Shown piece by piece: positions 50,604 to 59,301 of a stretch of DNA of 64,000 bases. Positions within the stretch are counted from its first letter, which is position 1; each line of letters opens with the position of its first letter. The notes beneath the pieces were generated by a model. That model made no database searches and was not told where the DNA came from. It saw only the letters and a list, made by a program, of their open reading frames with translations. The position numbers were made by a program, and so were the translations under genes. Source of the DNA: Rudanella paleaurantiibacter (GTDB lineage: Bacteria; Bacteroidota; Bacteroidia; Cytophagales; Spirosomataceae); the NCBI RefSeq assembly GCF_009184635.1, contig NZ_WELI01000007.1, forward strand, positions 186,001-250,000, written 5' to 3'.

Positions 50604-52898
50604 TTATTTCCGCTTGGCCGTAGCCTGGTCAGCGGCTGTTTGCAACTCCTTCACGTGCGGAATGAGCGTACTGGCCGGGTAGTCGCGGATAAAATCGGCT
50701 AACGCCTGACGGTAGGGCTCCGTTCCCTGCACCCGACCAATGAGCATGGCCCGCAGTAGAGCAAACTTATCTTCAATTTGCGAACCAGCAAACTGATTCA
50801 GGGCCGTTTCGGCACGGGCGAGGCCTTCGGTCAGGTTGCCGGTCTGGTACAGATAGTACACGTCGGCGTATAGTTTCTGCGCCTGGGCTTCTGCCCCGGA
50901 GCTTACGGCCGCGCCGTTGCCTGCGGCTATTTTACCGGCTAGCCGCGCGTACGACGTATTCGGGAATTCGGCCAGTAGTTTGTCTTTCCAGGTCGAGGTG
51001 CGCCCCAGCTGATCGTTGGAAACCGACAGGAGGTAGTAGACTTCGGGTTTCTGGAGAGTGTTGGGGTAGCGGGTCAGCAACTGCTCAAATGTCGAGATGG
51101 CATCGGTAGGCTGATTGAACTGGAACTTGTACAGTTTACCCAGCCGGTATAGGGCGTTTTCGATGCGCCCATTCGACTGGGCCAGGGCTGCGGGTGTCAG
51201 CGGCAACTGCGCTTTCATAGCTTCCAGCCGACTACCTACGCCATTAGCGCGGCTACCCACGGCTGTACCGCCTACCGTTGGATTCCCGGCGGCAGCGTTC
51301 AGCGCATCAGCCCGGGTAGGCAGGGGCGCATTGGGGTTGATTTCGTTGGCCGGTGTGCCCCCATTTACCGGGCTGTTTTCGGCTGCCATAGCCCGCGAGG
51401 CATCCTTGTTGCTCCGACGCCAGTCGTCTTCGAGCGGGCGGTTTCCCCAGGTGCTCGTAAAATCCTGAAGGCCCTGCGTAATCCGAACAGGGTTGTACAA
51501 GTACCAACGGTCGTTGGGGGAGAGGTTGGAGTTGGTAGCCCCCGGCTGCGATACCCCGGCCACGGTAGGGGTACCGGTCGCCTTTTCAATCACCTGCCGG
51601 GCCAGCTCGGCCTGTTGGGCGTCGCGTTTGTCCTGCTCCTGCATCGCCTTGTTGAGGGCCTGCGTGAGCGCTTCGGGCGAGAGTCGGGCCAGTTGTTGCA
51701 GGCTGTCTTCGGTCCGTATGGTGTTTCGGTAGCTTACGTATTCGTCCAGCGATTTTTTGCGGGTCTGAATACTCGCGTAATCGGCCGACTGCTGGGGAAG
51801 CAACGCCAGTGCACTATCATAGTACATCTGCGCATTCACAAAATCTCCTTTCTTCTCAAAATAGAGTTTGCCCATTTCGAGGTACGTGTACGGAACTTGC
51901 GCGGTATTGGTGGTGGTAGCCGCCACCGACTGACGGTACAGACTAATTGCCTCATCGTAGCGGCCCCGGCGGGCTTCGAGCAGGCCCATAGTGTAGTAGA
52001 CTTTGTCTTTCAGGTCGGCATTTTTACGATCGCTCAGCATCTGTTCAAACGACTGCCCCAACCTGTTTTTGCCCCCGCTGCCCTGAATCAGGTAGATGTT
52101 GGCGTAAAATTCCTGTTCGTAGGCCGGGCGGTTCCGAAGCACATCGGCATAGTGCTCATAGGCCTTGGCTGTTTGACCGGCAAGGTCGTACAGCTGCCCG
52201 GCAATCAGATGCAAACGGGCCGTTGATTCTTCTTTTTTGAGCAACGGAAACGTAGCATCCAGAATAGCAGCTGCCACGGCGGGTTCGCCTTTGCGCTGAT
52301 GCAAATACGCCTTGGTCAGGTAGTAATCACGGGTGTTGTCTTTACTAAGAGGTTGCACCCGCAGGTATTCGGCTACATTAAGGCCGTTGTTGTAGTCGCC
52401 GGCCTCCACATAGGCCCGCATCAGGTTAACGAGTGCCGTGTGCTTGTCGTCTTCATTGGTGCCTTTGGTGTTCACATACTTGAACACCTCAATGGCATTA
52501 GGAAGATCCTGCTTTAACAAACGGGCTTTGCCAATGACGATATACGCATCGTCGAGCCATTTACTGTTCTGATGCCGCTCGGCAACCAGCGATGCTTTTT
52601 TGATCGCTTCGTCGAGAAAGGGCTTGACCGGCTCGTTCGTGATCGAATCAACCGGCAGCAAAACGGGGAGAATCTGGTTATAATTTTCCTTACGGTTTTT
52701 GTAGAGCGTTATTTCGGCTTGCCGAAGCTGATCTTGTGCAATAAAATACGCGTTATAATGAGCCGTAAGGTTGTGATAAGCCTTACTCATGGGCCGGTTG
52801 CTGTATTGTGAACAGGCACTCAGGCCAGCCACCAGCCCTAAACAGGTGGCCCAGCCCAGCAGGCTATTGGTAGAGTCTGTGCGACGGAATAGAAACAT
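50604..52898 (-). CDS. porW: PorW/SprE, T9SS-associated TPR lipoprotein
   Basis: A 764-residue lipoprotein (lipobox GLSAC after LLGWATCLGLVAG). The N-terminal mature part NRPMSKAYHNLTAHYNAYF and the following TPR array (about 60-420) are the hallmarks of PorW/SprE, a periplasmic lipoprotein needed for T9SS function and linked to PorN and the ring. A less ordered Ala/Asn/Gly/Pro stretch (about 470-570) splits the protein, and a second TPR set ends it. I use the ATG at 52898, since the earlier start at 52925 is TTG. Divergent from the ATP synthase genes; 67 bases upstream of the penicillin-binding protein gene. Confidence 0.9.
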   Translation of the reverse strand: MFLFRRTDSTNSLLGWATCLGLVAGLSACSQYSNRPMSKAYHNLTAHYNAYFIAQDQLRQAEITLYKNRKENYNQILPVLLPVDSITNEPVKPFLDEAIKKASLVAERHQNSKWLDDAYIVIGKARLLKQDLPNAIEVFKYVNTKGTNEDDKHTALVNLMRAYVEAGDYNNGLNVAEYLRVQPLSKDNTRDYYLTKAYLHQRKGEPAVAAAILDATFPLLKKEESTARLHLIAGQLYDLAGQTAKAYEHYADVLRNRPAYEQEFYANIYLIQGSGGKNRLGQSFEQMLSDRKNADLKDKVYYTMGLLEARRGRYDEAISLYRQSVAATTTNTAQVPYTYLEMGKLYFEKKGDFVNAQMYYDSALALLPQQSADYASIQTRKKSLDEYVSYRNTIRTEDSLQQLARLSPEALTQALNKAMQEQDKRDAQQAELARQVIEKATGTPTVAGVSQPGATNSNLSPNDRWYLYNPVRITQGLQDFTSTWGNRPLEDDWRRSNKDASRAMAAENSPVNGGTPANEINPNAPLPTRADALNAAAGNPTVGGTAVGSRANGVGSRLEAMKAQLPLTPAALAQSNGRIENALYRLGKLYKFQFNQPTDAISTFEQLLTRYPNTLQKPEVYYLLSVSNDQLGRTSTWKDKLLAEFPNTSYARLAGKIAAGNGAAVSSGAEAQAQKLYADVYYLYQTGNLTEGLARAETALNQFAGSQIEDKFALLRAMLIGRVQGTEPYRQALADFIRDYPASTLIPHVKELQTAADQATAKRK

Positions 52899-53113
52899 TG
52901 TCGATAATGAACCGATGAATAGCAAATAACCAGCAGGAAGCTTCCTTACAGGAAACTATGCATCCTTTATTTTGCATTATACATCTTACATGACGCTTGC
53001 CCCCTGTGGGGTACGGCAAACTAATCTTCTAACGCTGACGGGGTAGGTGGCATTATTTAATATGGGCCAAATTACAAAAAAGAGACCAAACCCCCAGTTG
53101 GCACCCGTTCATC

Positions 53114-53362
53114 ATGGAAAATAAGCCCGGCTCAACCGACCCCAAATCTCGCTTCGATAAGGCCAACCGCAAGGTTACGTCGTACACGCAGTATAGCAGC
53201 ATTGCGTTTCAGATGCTCGGCACCATCGGACTGGGGGTGTGGGGAGGTATGAAACTCGACGAATGGCAGGGCAACCGACTCCCGGTCTGGACTATTGTTC
53301 TGGCATTGACGGCCATCGGTGCGTCGCTGTATCTGTTTATTAAAGGCTTACCAAAAGAATAA
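53114..53362 (+). CDS. AtpZ/AtpI-type small membrane protein of the ATP synthase operon
   Basis: An 82-residue protein with a polar N-terminus and two helices, IAFQMLGTIGLGVWGGMKL and VWTIVLALTAIGASLYLFI. This is the AtpZ/AtpI (uncI) type found at the start of atp operons, where such proteins help c-ring assembly or magnesium transport. It is the first gene of the unit atpZ-like, AtpI-like, atpB, atpE, atpF, atpH. No promoter match seen in the 215 bases before it. Confidence 0.8.
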   Translation: MENKPGSTDPKSRFDKANRKVTSYTQYSSIAFQMLGTIGLGVWGGMKLDEWQGNRLPVWTIVLALTAIGASLYLFIKGLPKE

Positions 53363-53448
53363 GTGGTAGGAGAGTGGTAACGGTGGACGGTTGTACACAG
53401 GTCCGTTCTCCCTCTTTCGTTCTCCTTTTCCTGCCTGTCTACCCCGAT

Positions 53449-53823
53449 ATGATTCGATCGATACTGTTTACGTTCATTCTGGCTTTTGTATTTTTCATAG
53501 CTGAACGGTTTGGCTATACCAGTTTTATTCATCCACTTTGGAAGGTTATTCTGCTCTTTTACCTCAGTTTGTCGTTTCTAATGCACCGTTTAGTAGAACT
53601 TGGAAATCAGGAAAAAGGCGAACGATTCATTCCTTTTTACATGGGTTTTACGGTGGCCCGGCTGGTGCTGAGCGTAGCCTTCGTTGGTTTTTTCGTGTAT
53701 CAGGGCGTTGAGAACAAGCGCATCTTCATCTTCGACTTTCTTGTACTATATATATTTTACACCGCTTTTGAAATCTACGGATTGAGTCGTAAATTGCGAC
53801 GCGATTTGAAAGACCGCCTTTGA
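53449..53823 (+). CDS. AtpI-like membrane protein, second gene of the ATP synthase operon
   Basis: A 124-residue protein with four membrane helices (SILFTFILAFVFFIA, KVILLFYLSLSFLM, RLVLSVAFVGFFVYQ, FLVLYIFYTAFEIYG) and a basic C-terminus (KLRRDLKDR). The helix pattern fits AtpI-like proteins that precede atpB in Bacteroidota, but similarity is weak by nature. An in-frame start at 53374 would include a poor extension. Between it and the first gene lies a weak word-repeat region (53366-53440). Confidence 0.7.
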   Translation: MIRSILFTFILAFVFFIAERFGYTSFIHPLWKVILLFYLSLSFLMHRLVELGNQEKGERFIPFYMGFTVARLVLSVAFVGFFVYQGVENKRIFIFDFLVLYIFYTAFEIYGLSRKLRRDLKDRL

Positions 53824-53829
53824 TTTCAT

Positions 53830-54927
53830 ATGATGCGTCGCTTATTTAATAGATTTTTCGTTGTTACTTCTCTGTTTCTGAGCTCGTTTGGTTTAGCTAC
53901 GGCTCAGGAGCACACGCTCGACGGTCAGGAGACACACCAGGAGCAAAAAGAAAAATTCAATGTGGGCGAAATGATTATGCACCACATTCGCGACGACCGG
54001 GGCTGGGAATTCGCTCACGGCGTTACGCTCCCCCTGCCTGTTATTCTGTACACTGCCGACCGCGGCCTGGAGGTTTTCTCGTCGTCGCACCTGAATCATG
54101 GTGAGGTGTACAACAATTACAAGTCAGAGCACGGTCACCTCTATCGTGTAAACGAAGCGGGCGAGCCTCTCAAAGACGTGAAGGTGTACGATTTCTCGAT
54201 CACCAAAAACGTAGCCTCATTGATGTTGAGTGCCATTCTGCTGATTCTGATTTTCCGGTCAGTGGCAAGTGGGTACGCGAAAAACAAAGGCAAGGCTCCC
54301 AAAGGTCTGCAATCGTTTCTGGAGCCTATCGTGATGTTCGTGCGTGACGAAATCGCCAAGCCGAACCTGGGCCCACAATACGAGAAATACCTTCCTTACC
54401 TGCTCACGCTGTTCTTCTTCATCCTGATCAACAACCTGCTGGGTCTGCTGCCGGGTGGGGCCAACCTGACGGGTAACATCGCCGTAACGCTCGTACTGGC
54501 TGTTATTACCTTCTTTGTGGTAAACCTGAACGGTAACAAGCACTACTGGGCTCACCTTGTGAAACCAACGGGTGTACCGGTAGCCCTGCTGCCGATCATG
54601 ATTCCGGTCGAGATTGTGGGTGTATTTATGAAGCCGTTCTCGTTGATGGTCCGGTTGTTTGCCAACATCACGGCGGGTCACATCATCATCCTGAGCTTGA
54701 TTTCGCTTATTTTCATTGCCAATAATCTGGGTGGCTCGGCAACGGGTTGGGGTATCAGCTTGATCGTGGCTCCGTTTACGATCTTCATGAACTTGATCGA
54801 ATTGCTGGTTGCCTTCCTGCAAGCCTTTATCTTCACCCTGCTCACGTCAATGTACATCGGCAGCGCGATTGAAGATCACCACGAAGCCGATCATGGTATC
54901 GGGTACGAAGGCCCGGAAGCCCACTAA
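53830..54927 (+). CDS. atpB: ATP synthase F0 subunit a
   Basis: A 365-residue subunit a with an N-terminal signal-like segment (RLFNRFFVVTSLFLSSFGLATAQ), typical of the long Bacteroidota form. Five to six helices follow, with the conserved ion-channel Arg in SLMVRLFANITAGHI (about 275) and LPYLLTLFFFILINNLLGLL. It forms the proton path beside the c-ring. Starts six bases after the previous gene. Assignment is secure. Confidence 0.95.
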   Translation: MMRRLFNRFFVVTSLFLSSFGLATAQEHTLDGQETHQEQKEKFNVGEMIMHHIRDDRGWEFAHGVTLPLPVILYTADRGLEVFSSSHLNHGEVYNNYKSEHGHLYRVNEAGEPLKDVKVYDFSITKNVASLMLSAILLILIFRSVASGYAKNKGKAPKGLQSFLEPIVMFVRDEIAKPNLGPQYEKYLPYLLTLFFFILINNLLGLLPGGANLTGNIAVTLVLAVITFFVVNLNGNKHYWAHLVKPTGVPVALLPIMIPVEIVGVFMKPFSLMVRLFANITAGHIIILSLISLIFIANNLGGSATGWGISLIVAPFTIFMNLIELLVAFLQAFIFTLLTSMYIGSAIEDHHEADHGIGYEGPEAH

Positions 54928-55015
54928 TTTACAGGTAGCAAGAGCCGCACGTGACTGAATCGTTTGACGGCCCGCTGCTTATTCAGTTTTGCATTCTTTT
55001 GTTTATTTTTCATAA

Positions 55016-55288
<273 letters not shown>

Positions 55289-55440
55289 TCGCTGAGCAGC
55301 AGCACGCGCGTAAGCGCAGCTTTTCGCTCACGTATTAGGCAAGAGCACACGAAAAGCAACCCGTTTTCTGGAAAGTCCCCGTAGTTTGAGGTTGTCGGCT
55401 GCGGGGGCTTCCTAACAAAAGAATGTCCCTTAGAAGTTTA

Positions 55441-55504
55441 CAGTTTGCTGTTTACAGTCTTTGGTTTATCTGTAAGACAGCCCCCAACTGTAGACCGTAA
55501 ACTG
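55441..55504. repeat. Word-repeat hairpin between atpE and atpF
   Basis: cagtttgctgtttacagtc (55441-55459) faces ctgtagaccgtaaactg (55488-55504); 14 or more of 17 positions pair, and further copies of agtttac lie just before. Same words as at 56026-56116 and 14000-14090. Confidence 0.65.
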
Positions 55505-55526
55505 AAAAACATAAAAACGTCCGAAA

Positions 55527-56021
55527 ATGGATTTACTTACCCCCGATATCGGCCTGTTGTTTTGGCAGATTATCATCTTCGGTGCCCTGTTCTTTATCCT
55601 GTCTAAGTTTGCGTGGAAGCCAATCACGCAGAGCCTCAAAGAGCGCGAAACCAATATTCAGAGTGCCCTCGATCTGGCGGAGAAAACCCGTCAGGAAATG
55701 GCGCTTCTGAAGGCTGACAACGAGAAGCTGCTGGCCGAAGCTCGTTCAGAGCGCGAAAGCATTCTTCGGGGTGCTAAAGAAGCCGCTGACCGTCTGGTTG
55801 CCGATGCGCAGCAGAAAGCTCAGGTAGAAGCTAACCGGATTCTGGAGCAGGCTCGTGAGTCAATGCAGAACGAGCGTCAGGCGCTGGTAACGTCGATGAA
55901 GAAAGAGGTAGTTACCCTCTCGCTCGACATTGCCGAGAAAGTACTGCGTCGTGAACTGGCTGACCAATCAGCACAGGAGAAACTGGTTCAGGATTTAGTA
56001 GCAAACTCACGGCTCAATTAA
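55527..56021 (+). CDS. atpF: ATP synthase F0 subunit b
   Basis: A 164-residue stalk protein: one N-terminal membrane helix (FWQIIIFGALFFILSKFAW) and a long charged helix with heptad character (ALDLAEKTRQEMALLKADNEK, split here, through ANRILEQARESMQNERQAL). It links the F0 a subunit to delta. Between two word-repeat hairpins. Confidence 0.95.
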   Translation: MDLLTPDIGLLFWQIIIFGALFFILSKFAWKPITQSLKERETNIQSALDLAEKTRQEMALLKADNEKLLAEARSERESILRGAKEAADRLVADAQQKAQVEANRILEQARESMQNERQALVTSMKKEVVTLSLDIAEKVLRRELADQSAQEKLVQDLVANSRLN

Positions 56022-56025
56022 AAAA

Positions 56026-56116
56026 GTTTACAGTGTAGAGTTTACAGTTCTCAGTTTGCTGATGCCTAACGTATTAGCTTTAACTGTCGACCGGAAACTG
56101 AAAGCTGAAAACTGCT
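56026..56116. repeat. Word-repeat hairpin between atpF and atpH
   Basis: Left half 56026-56060 repeats gtttacagt; right half 56078-56116 repeats the complements (ggaaactgaaagctg, aaactgc). An imperfect long stem is possible. Confidence 0.6.
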
Positions 56117-56122
56117 AAAGAT

Positions 56123-56662
56123 ATGGCAGTAGCAACCGTTGCATACCGATACGCTAAGTCCTTGTTGGATTTGGCACGGGAAAAAGACCTTGTAGCAGAC
56201 ATCCACAGGGATATGTTGTTCTTCAAGAAGACTGTAGACGATAGCCGTCCGCTGGCTCTGATGCTGAAGAATCCGATTATCCGCGTGAGCAAGAAAGACA
56301 CTGTTCTGCGCACCATCTTCAAGGATAAGCTGAACCCAATGACAATGAGCTTTATCGACATTGTTGTTCGGAAAAACCGCGAGGGTATCCTGGAGAATAT
56401 AGCCGACGAGTTTATCCGTTTGTACGACGGTATGAAAGGAATTGAGCGGGCCACGGTGATTACCACCACGCCCCTTACCGACGAACTGCGGACGAAGTTT
56501 AAAGAGATGGTAGCCAAAACAACCGGCGGCCAACTGATTGAACTGACCGAAAAGATTAATCCGAAGCTGATTGGGGGGTATGTTCTCCAACTCGGCGACC
56601 GGCAGGTAGATGCCTCGGTTCGAAGCCAACTGAACGATTTGAAACTTTCGTTTCTGAATTAA
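56123..56662 (+). CDS. atpH: ATP synthase F1 subunit delta
   Basis: A 179-residue OSCP/delta subunit: the N-terminal six-helix domain (VAYRYAKSLLDLAREKDL near the start) and the C-terminal strands (GIERATVITTTPLTDELR, LIGGYVLQLGDRQVDASVR). It caps the F1 head and holds subunit b. Usually atpA and atpG follow, but here a strong terminator does. Confidence 0.95.
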   Translation: MAVATVAYRYAKSLLDLAREKDLVADIHRDMLFFKKTVDDSRPLALMLKNPIIRVSKKDTVLRTIFKDKLNPMTMSFIDIVVRKNREGILENIADEFIRLYDGMKGIERATVITTTPLTDELRTKFKEMVAKTTGGQLIELTEKINPKLIGGYVLQLGDRQVDASVRSQLNDLKLSFLN

Positions 56663-56665
56663 TAG

Positions 56666-56697
56666 AAAAGCCCCGGTCATCACGTCCGGGGCTTTTT
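56666..56697 (+). terminator. Terminator after atpH
   Basis: AAAAGCCCCGG (56666-56676) pairs with CCGGGGCTTTT (56686-56696), T-run next. Confidence 0.95.
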
Positions 56698-56757
56698 ATT
56701 GGTAGTTCACCTATTCAAAGCTAACTTGAGCCTTGCCTTCACCCGGCCGCTCAGGTT

Positions 56758-59295
56758 ATGGTATCGCTTTACACAACCCTCTGTTTACTGGCTGTTCCTA
56801 CCGACACGGTACCCGCGCTCGATTCAATGCGGGCCCGCCAGTTAAACGAGGTGGTGGTGTCGGCTTCGCGAGTGCCTGAAAACGTGCTTCGCTCGCCAGT
56901 AAGCGTTGAGGTGCTCGATGAACGAGCCATTCGTAAATCGGCCCAACTGTCGTATTACGACGCTATTGAGAACCTCAAAGGGGTTCAGTTACTCACCCCC
57001 AGCTTAGGGTTCAAGGTTTACAACACCCGCGGGTTTGCCAACACAACCAACGTACGATTTGTACAGCTTGTCGACGGCCGCGACAACCAGGCTCCGCATA
57101 TTGGGGCACCCATTGCGGGCGCGTTAGCCCCCTCGGACCTCGACATCAGCCGGGTCGAAATTATGGCCGGAACCGCTTCGGCTTTATATGGCCTTAATGC
57201 CCTGAATGGCCTCGTCAATCTCATTACCAAAGACCCCTTTGAATCGCCGGGCTTGACTGTGAGCCAGAAAACAGGCGTAAACCACGTGGGTAACGCGAGT
57301 ATCGGGCCTAAACTTTACAGCGAAAGCAGCATCCGGTACGCAAAGGTGTTGGGTAGCCGACTCGCTTTCAAGGCTAATCTGGTGTACCAGACGGGCTACG
57401 ATTGGGTAGCCAATAACCGTACCGACCTGAACCCCACCGCCAACCAATCGCTGGGGTTAGTCGGCTCCGAACAACCCGCTCAGGACCCTGTAAATTCGTA
57501 CGGAAACGAATCGCCTAACCGGCGCACGCTCCGGCTCGATGGACGTAACGTGGTGGTAGCCCGTACAGGATATTACGAAAGCGAAGTGACTGATTATCGG
57601 TTGCGGAACCTCCGGGGCGACCTGACCGTGCAATACCGGTTTAAGCCGCAAACCAGCCTAAGCTATACCTATCAGGGGGCCCTGCTCGATAATGTGTACC
57701 AGCGCACCAACCGGTTTCGCCTGAACGACTACGGATTGGGTCAGCATAGCCTGACGTTTGCCTCGCCCACGCTCCAGATTCGGGCGTACCGCACGAGTGA
57801 GAATACCGGAAACTCGTACAATATTCGCTCGATGGCGGAGAATATCGACCGGGCTTTCCGGTCGGATAACGCTTGGTTCGGGCAGTTTTCGGCTCAGTTT
57901 GCTGGCAGTCGACAGCAGGGAGCGTCGTTGCCGGTTGCGCTGGCACAGGCTCGTGCACAAGCCGACGCCGGCCGACCGCAGCCCGGTACAGCGCGCTTTG
58001 AGGCTTTGCTCGATTCGCTGGCCAATATCAATAACTGGGACATTGGGGCGGCTTTGCGGGTGCGGTCGTGGTTGTACCATGCCGAAGCGCAGTTTGAACC
58101 TACGCGTGGCCCGTGGGCGGCCTTTCAAAAACAGACCGGTATCGACCTCCTGCTGGGCATGGAGTATCGGCAGTTTGTTCTGTTTCCCGATGGCAACTAT
58201 TTCATCAATCCTGAAGCGCCCGGTCAAAATCTGACATACTCGAAAATAGGCGGCTTTGTGCAGGCTACCCGCCTGTTTCTCGATAATCGGCTCAAACTGA
58301 CAGGCTCCGTTCGGCTCGATAAAAACAAGTATTTTGAACCCCGGCTAAACCCCCGCGTGGCCGTTGTTTTCTCCCCATCCGATAAGCATCATGTGCGGTT
58401 GTCGTACCAGAACGGCTACCGGTTTCCGTCGTTGTTCGAAGCCTTCTCAAATGTTAACTCGGGTGGTGTAAAGCGGGTGGGTGGGCTGCCGTTACTTTCG
58501 GCGGGTGTGTTTGAGCGGTCTTACTTCCGAACGTCGATCGATGCCTTCGGGGCTGCTATCAACACCGATGTGAACACCAATAGGCTGACCACCGCGCAGG
58601 CTATTGCCCGTAACAAGGGGCTGCTGAAAACCAACACTTATACGTACATCAAACCGGAGCAGGTAAATAGTATTGAGAGTGGGTACAAAGGTCTTTGGTT
58701 GGATGGTCGTTTACAGCTCGACGTGGATTTGTACTACACCCGATACCGTAATTTCATGGCGCAGGTCGAAGCCAATATCCCGAAAGGTAACAACCCTGAC
58801 TCGGTAGCGTATTACCTCGCCGACCGAACCAAACAGGATCGGTATCGGCTCTGGACCAACTCGCGTTCGGTGGTGCATACCTACGGGGGGAGCGTGGGTG
58901 TGCGTTATGCACTGGCGGGTGGCCGCACAGGTTGGGCCGTAGCGGGCAATGCGGCTTACGCCCAACTGAATCGCACCGAACAGGGCGACGGCCTCGAAGA
59001 GGGCTTCAATACGCCCCGTTGGATTGCCAACCTGAGCCTGTCGAAAGTGGGGCCGGTGGGGTTTGCGGTGAACTACAAGTACCAGACCGCTTTCCTGTGG
59101 CAGTCGGCGCTGGCAACGGGCCGAGTACCGGCTATCCACACTGTAGATGCGCAGATCAACGCACGGCTCAAAGGGCTTGTGCTAAAGTTGGGCGCGACCA
59201 ATTTGCTCAACCGGCCGTATTATTCCTTCCTGGCTGGCCCGGCGGTAGGTGGTTTTTATTACCTGTCGCTGACGTACGATGCACTCACCCGTTGA
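56758..59295 (+). CDS. TonB-dependent outer-membrane receptor
   Basis: An 845-residue receptor: a short signal (VSLYTTLCLLAVPT), the plug domain (about 28-160: NEVVVSASRVPENVLRSPVSVEVLDE split in conserved parts; RGFANTTNVRFVQLVDGRDNQ; VEIMAGTASALYG), and a C-terminal 22-strand barrel ending LSLTYDALTR. It lacks the carboxypeptidase-like domain that marks SusC-type receptors, so it is more like a vitamin, siderophore or free-sugar receptor. The frame is closed upstream of ATG 56758, so the start is fixed. It ends seven bases from the convergent SGNH gene. Confidence 0.93.
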   Translation: MVSLYTTLCLLAVPTDTVPALDSMRARQLNEVVVSASRVPENVLRSPVSVEVLDERAIRKSAQLSYYDAIENLKGVQLLTPSLGFKVYNTRGFANTTNVRFVQLVDGRDNQAPHIGAPIAGALAPSDLDISRVEIMAGTASALYGLNALNGLVNLITKDPFESPGLTVSQKTGVNHVGNASIGPKLYSESSIRYAKVLGSRLAFKANLVYQTGYDWVANNRTDLNPTANQSLGLVGSEQPAQDPVNSYGNESPNRRTLRLDGRNVVVARTGYYESEVTDYRLRNLRGDLTVQYRFKPQTSLSYTYQGALLDNVYQRTNRFRLNDYGLGQHSLTFASPTLQIRAYRTSENTGNSYNIRSMAENIDRAFRSDNAWFGQFSAQFAGSRQQGASLPVALAQARAQADAGRPQPGTARFEALLDSLANINNWDIGAALRVRSWLYHAEAQFEPTRGPWAAFQKQTGIDLLLGMEYRQFVLFPDGNYFINPEAPGQNLTYSKIGGFVQATRLFLDNRLKLTGSVRLDKNKYFEPRLNPRVAVVFSPSDKHHVRLSYQNGYRFPSLFEAFSNVNSGGVKRVGGLPLLSAGVFERSYFRTSIDAFGAAINTDVNTNRLTTAQAIARNKGLLKTNTYTYIKPEQVNSIESGYKGLWLDGRLQLDVDLYYTRYRNFMAQVEANIPKGNNPDSVAYYLADRTKQDRYRLWTNSRSVVHTYGGSVGVRYALAGGRTGWAVAGNAAYAQLNRTEQGDGLEEGFNTPRWIANLSLSKVGPVGFAVNYKYQTAFLWQSALATGRVPAIHTVDAQINARLKGLVLKLGATNLLNRPYYSFLAGPAVGGFYYLSLTYDALTR

Positions 59296-59301
59296 GCCGT
59301 C

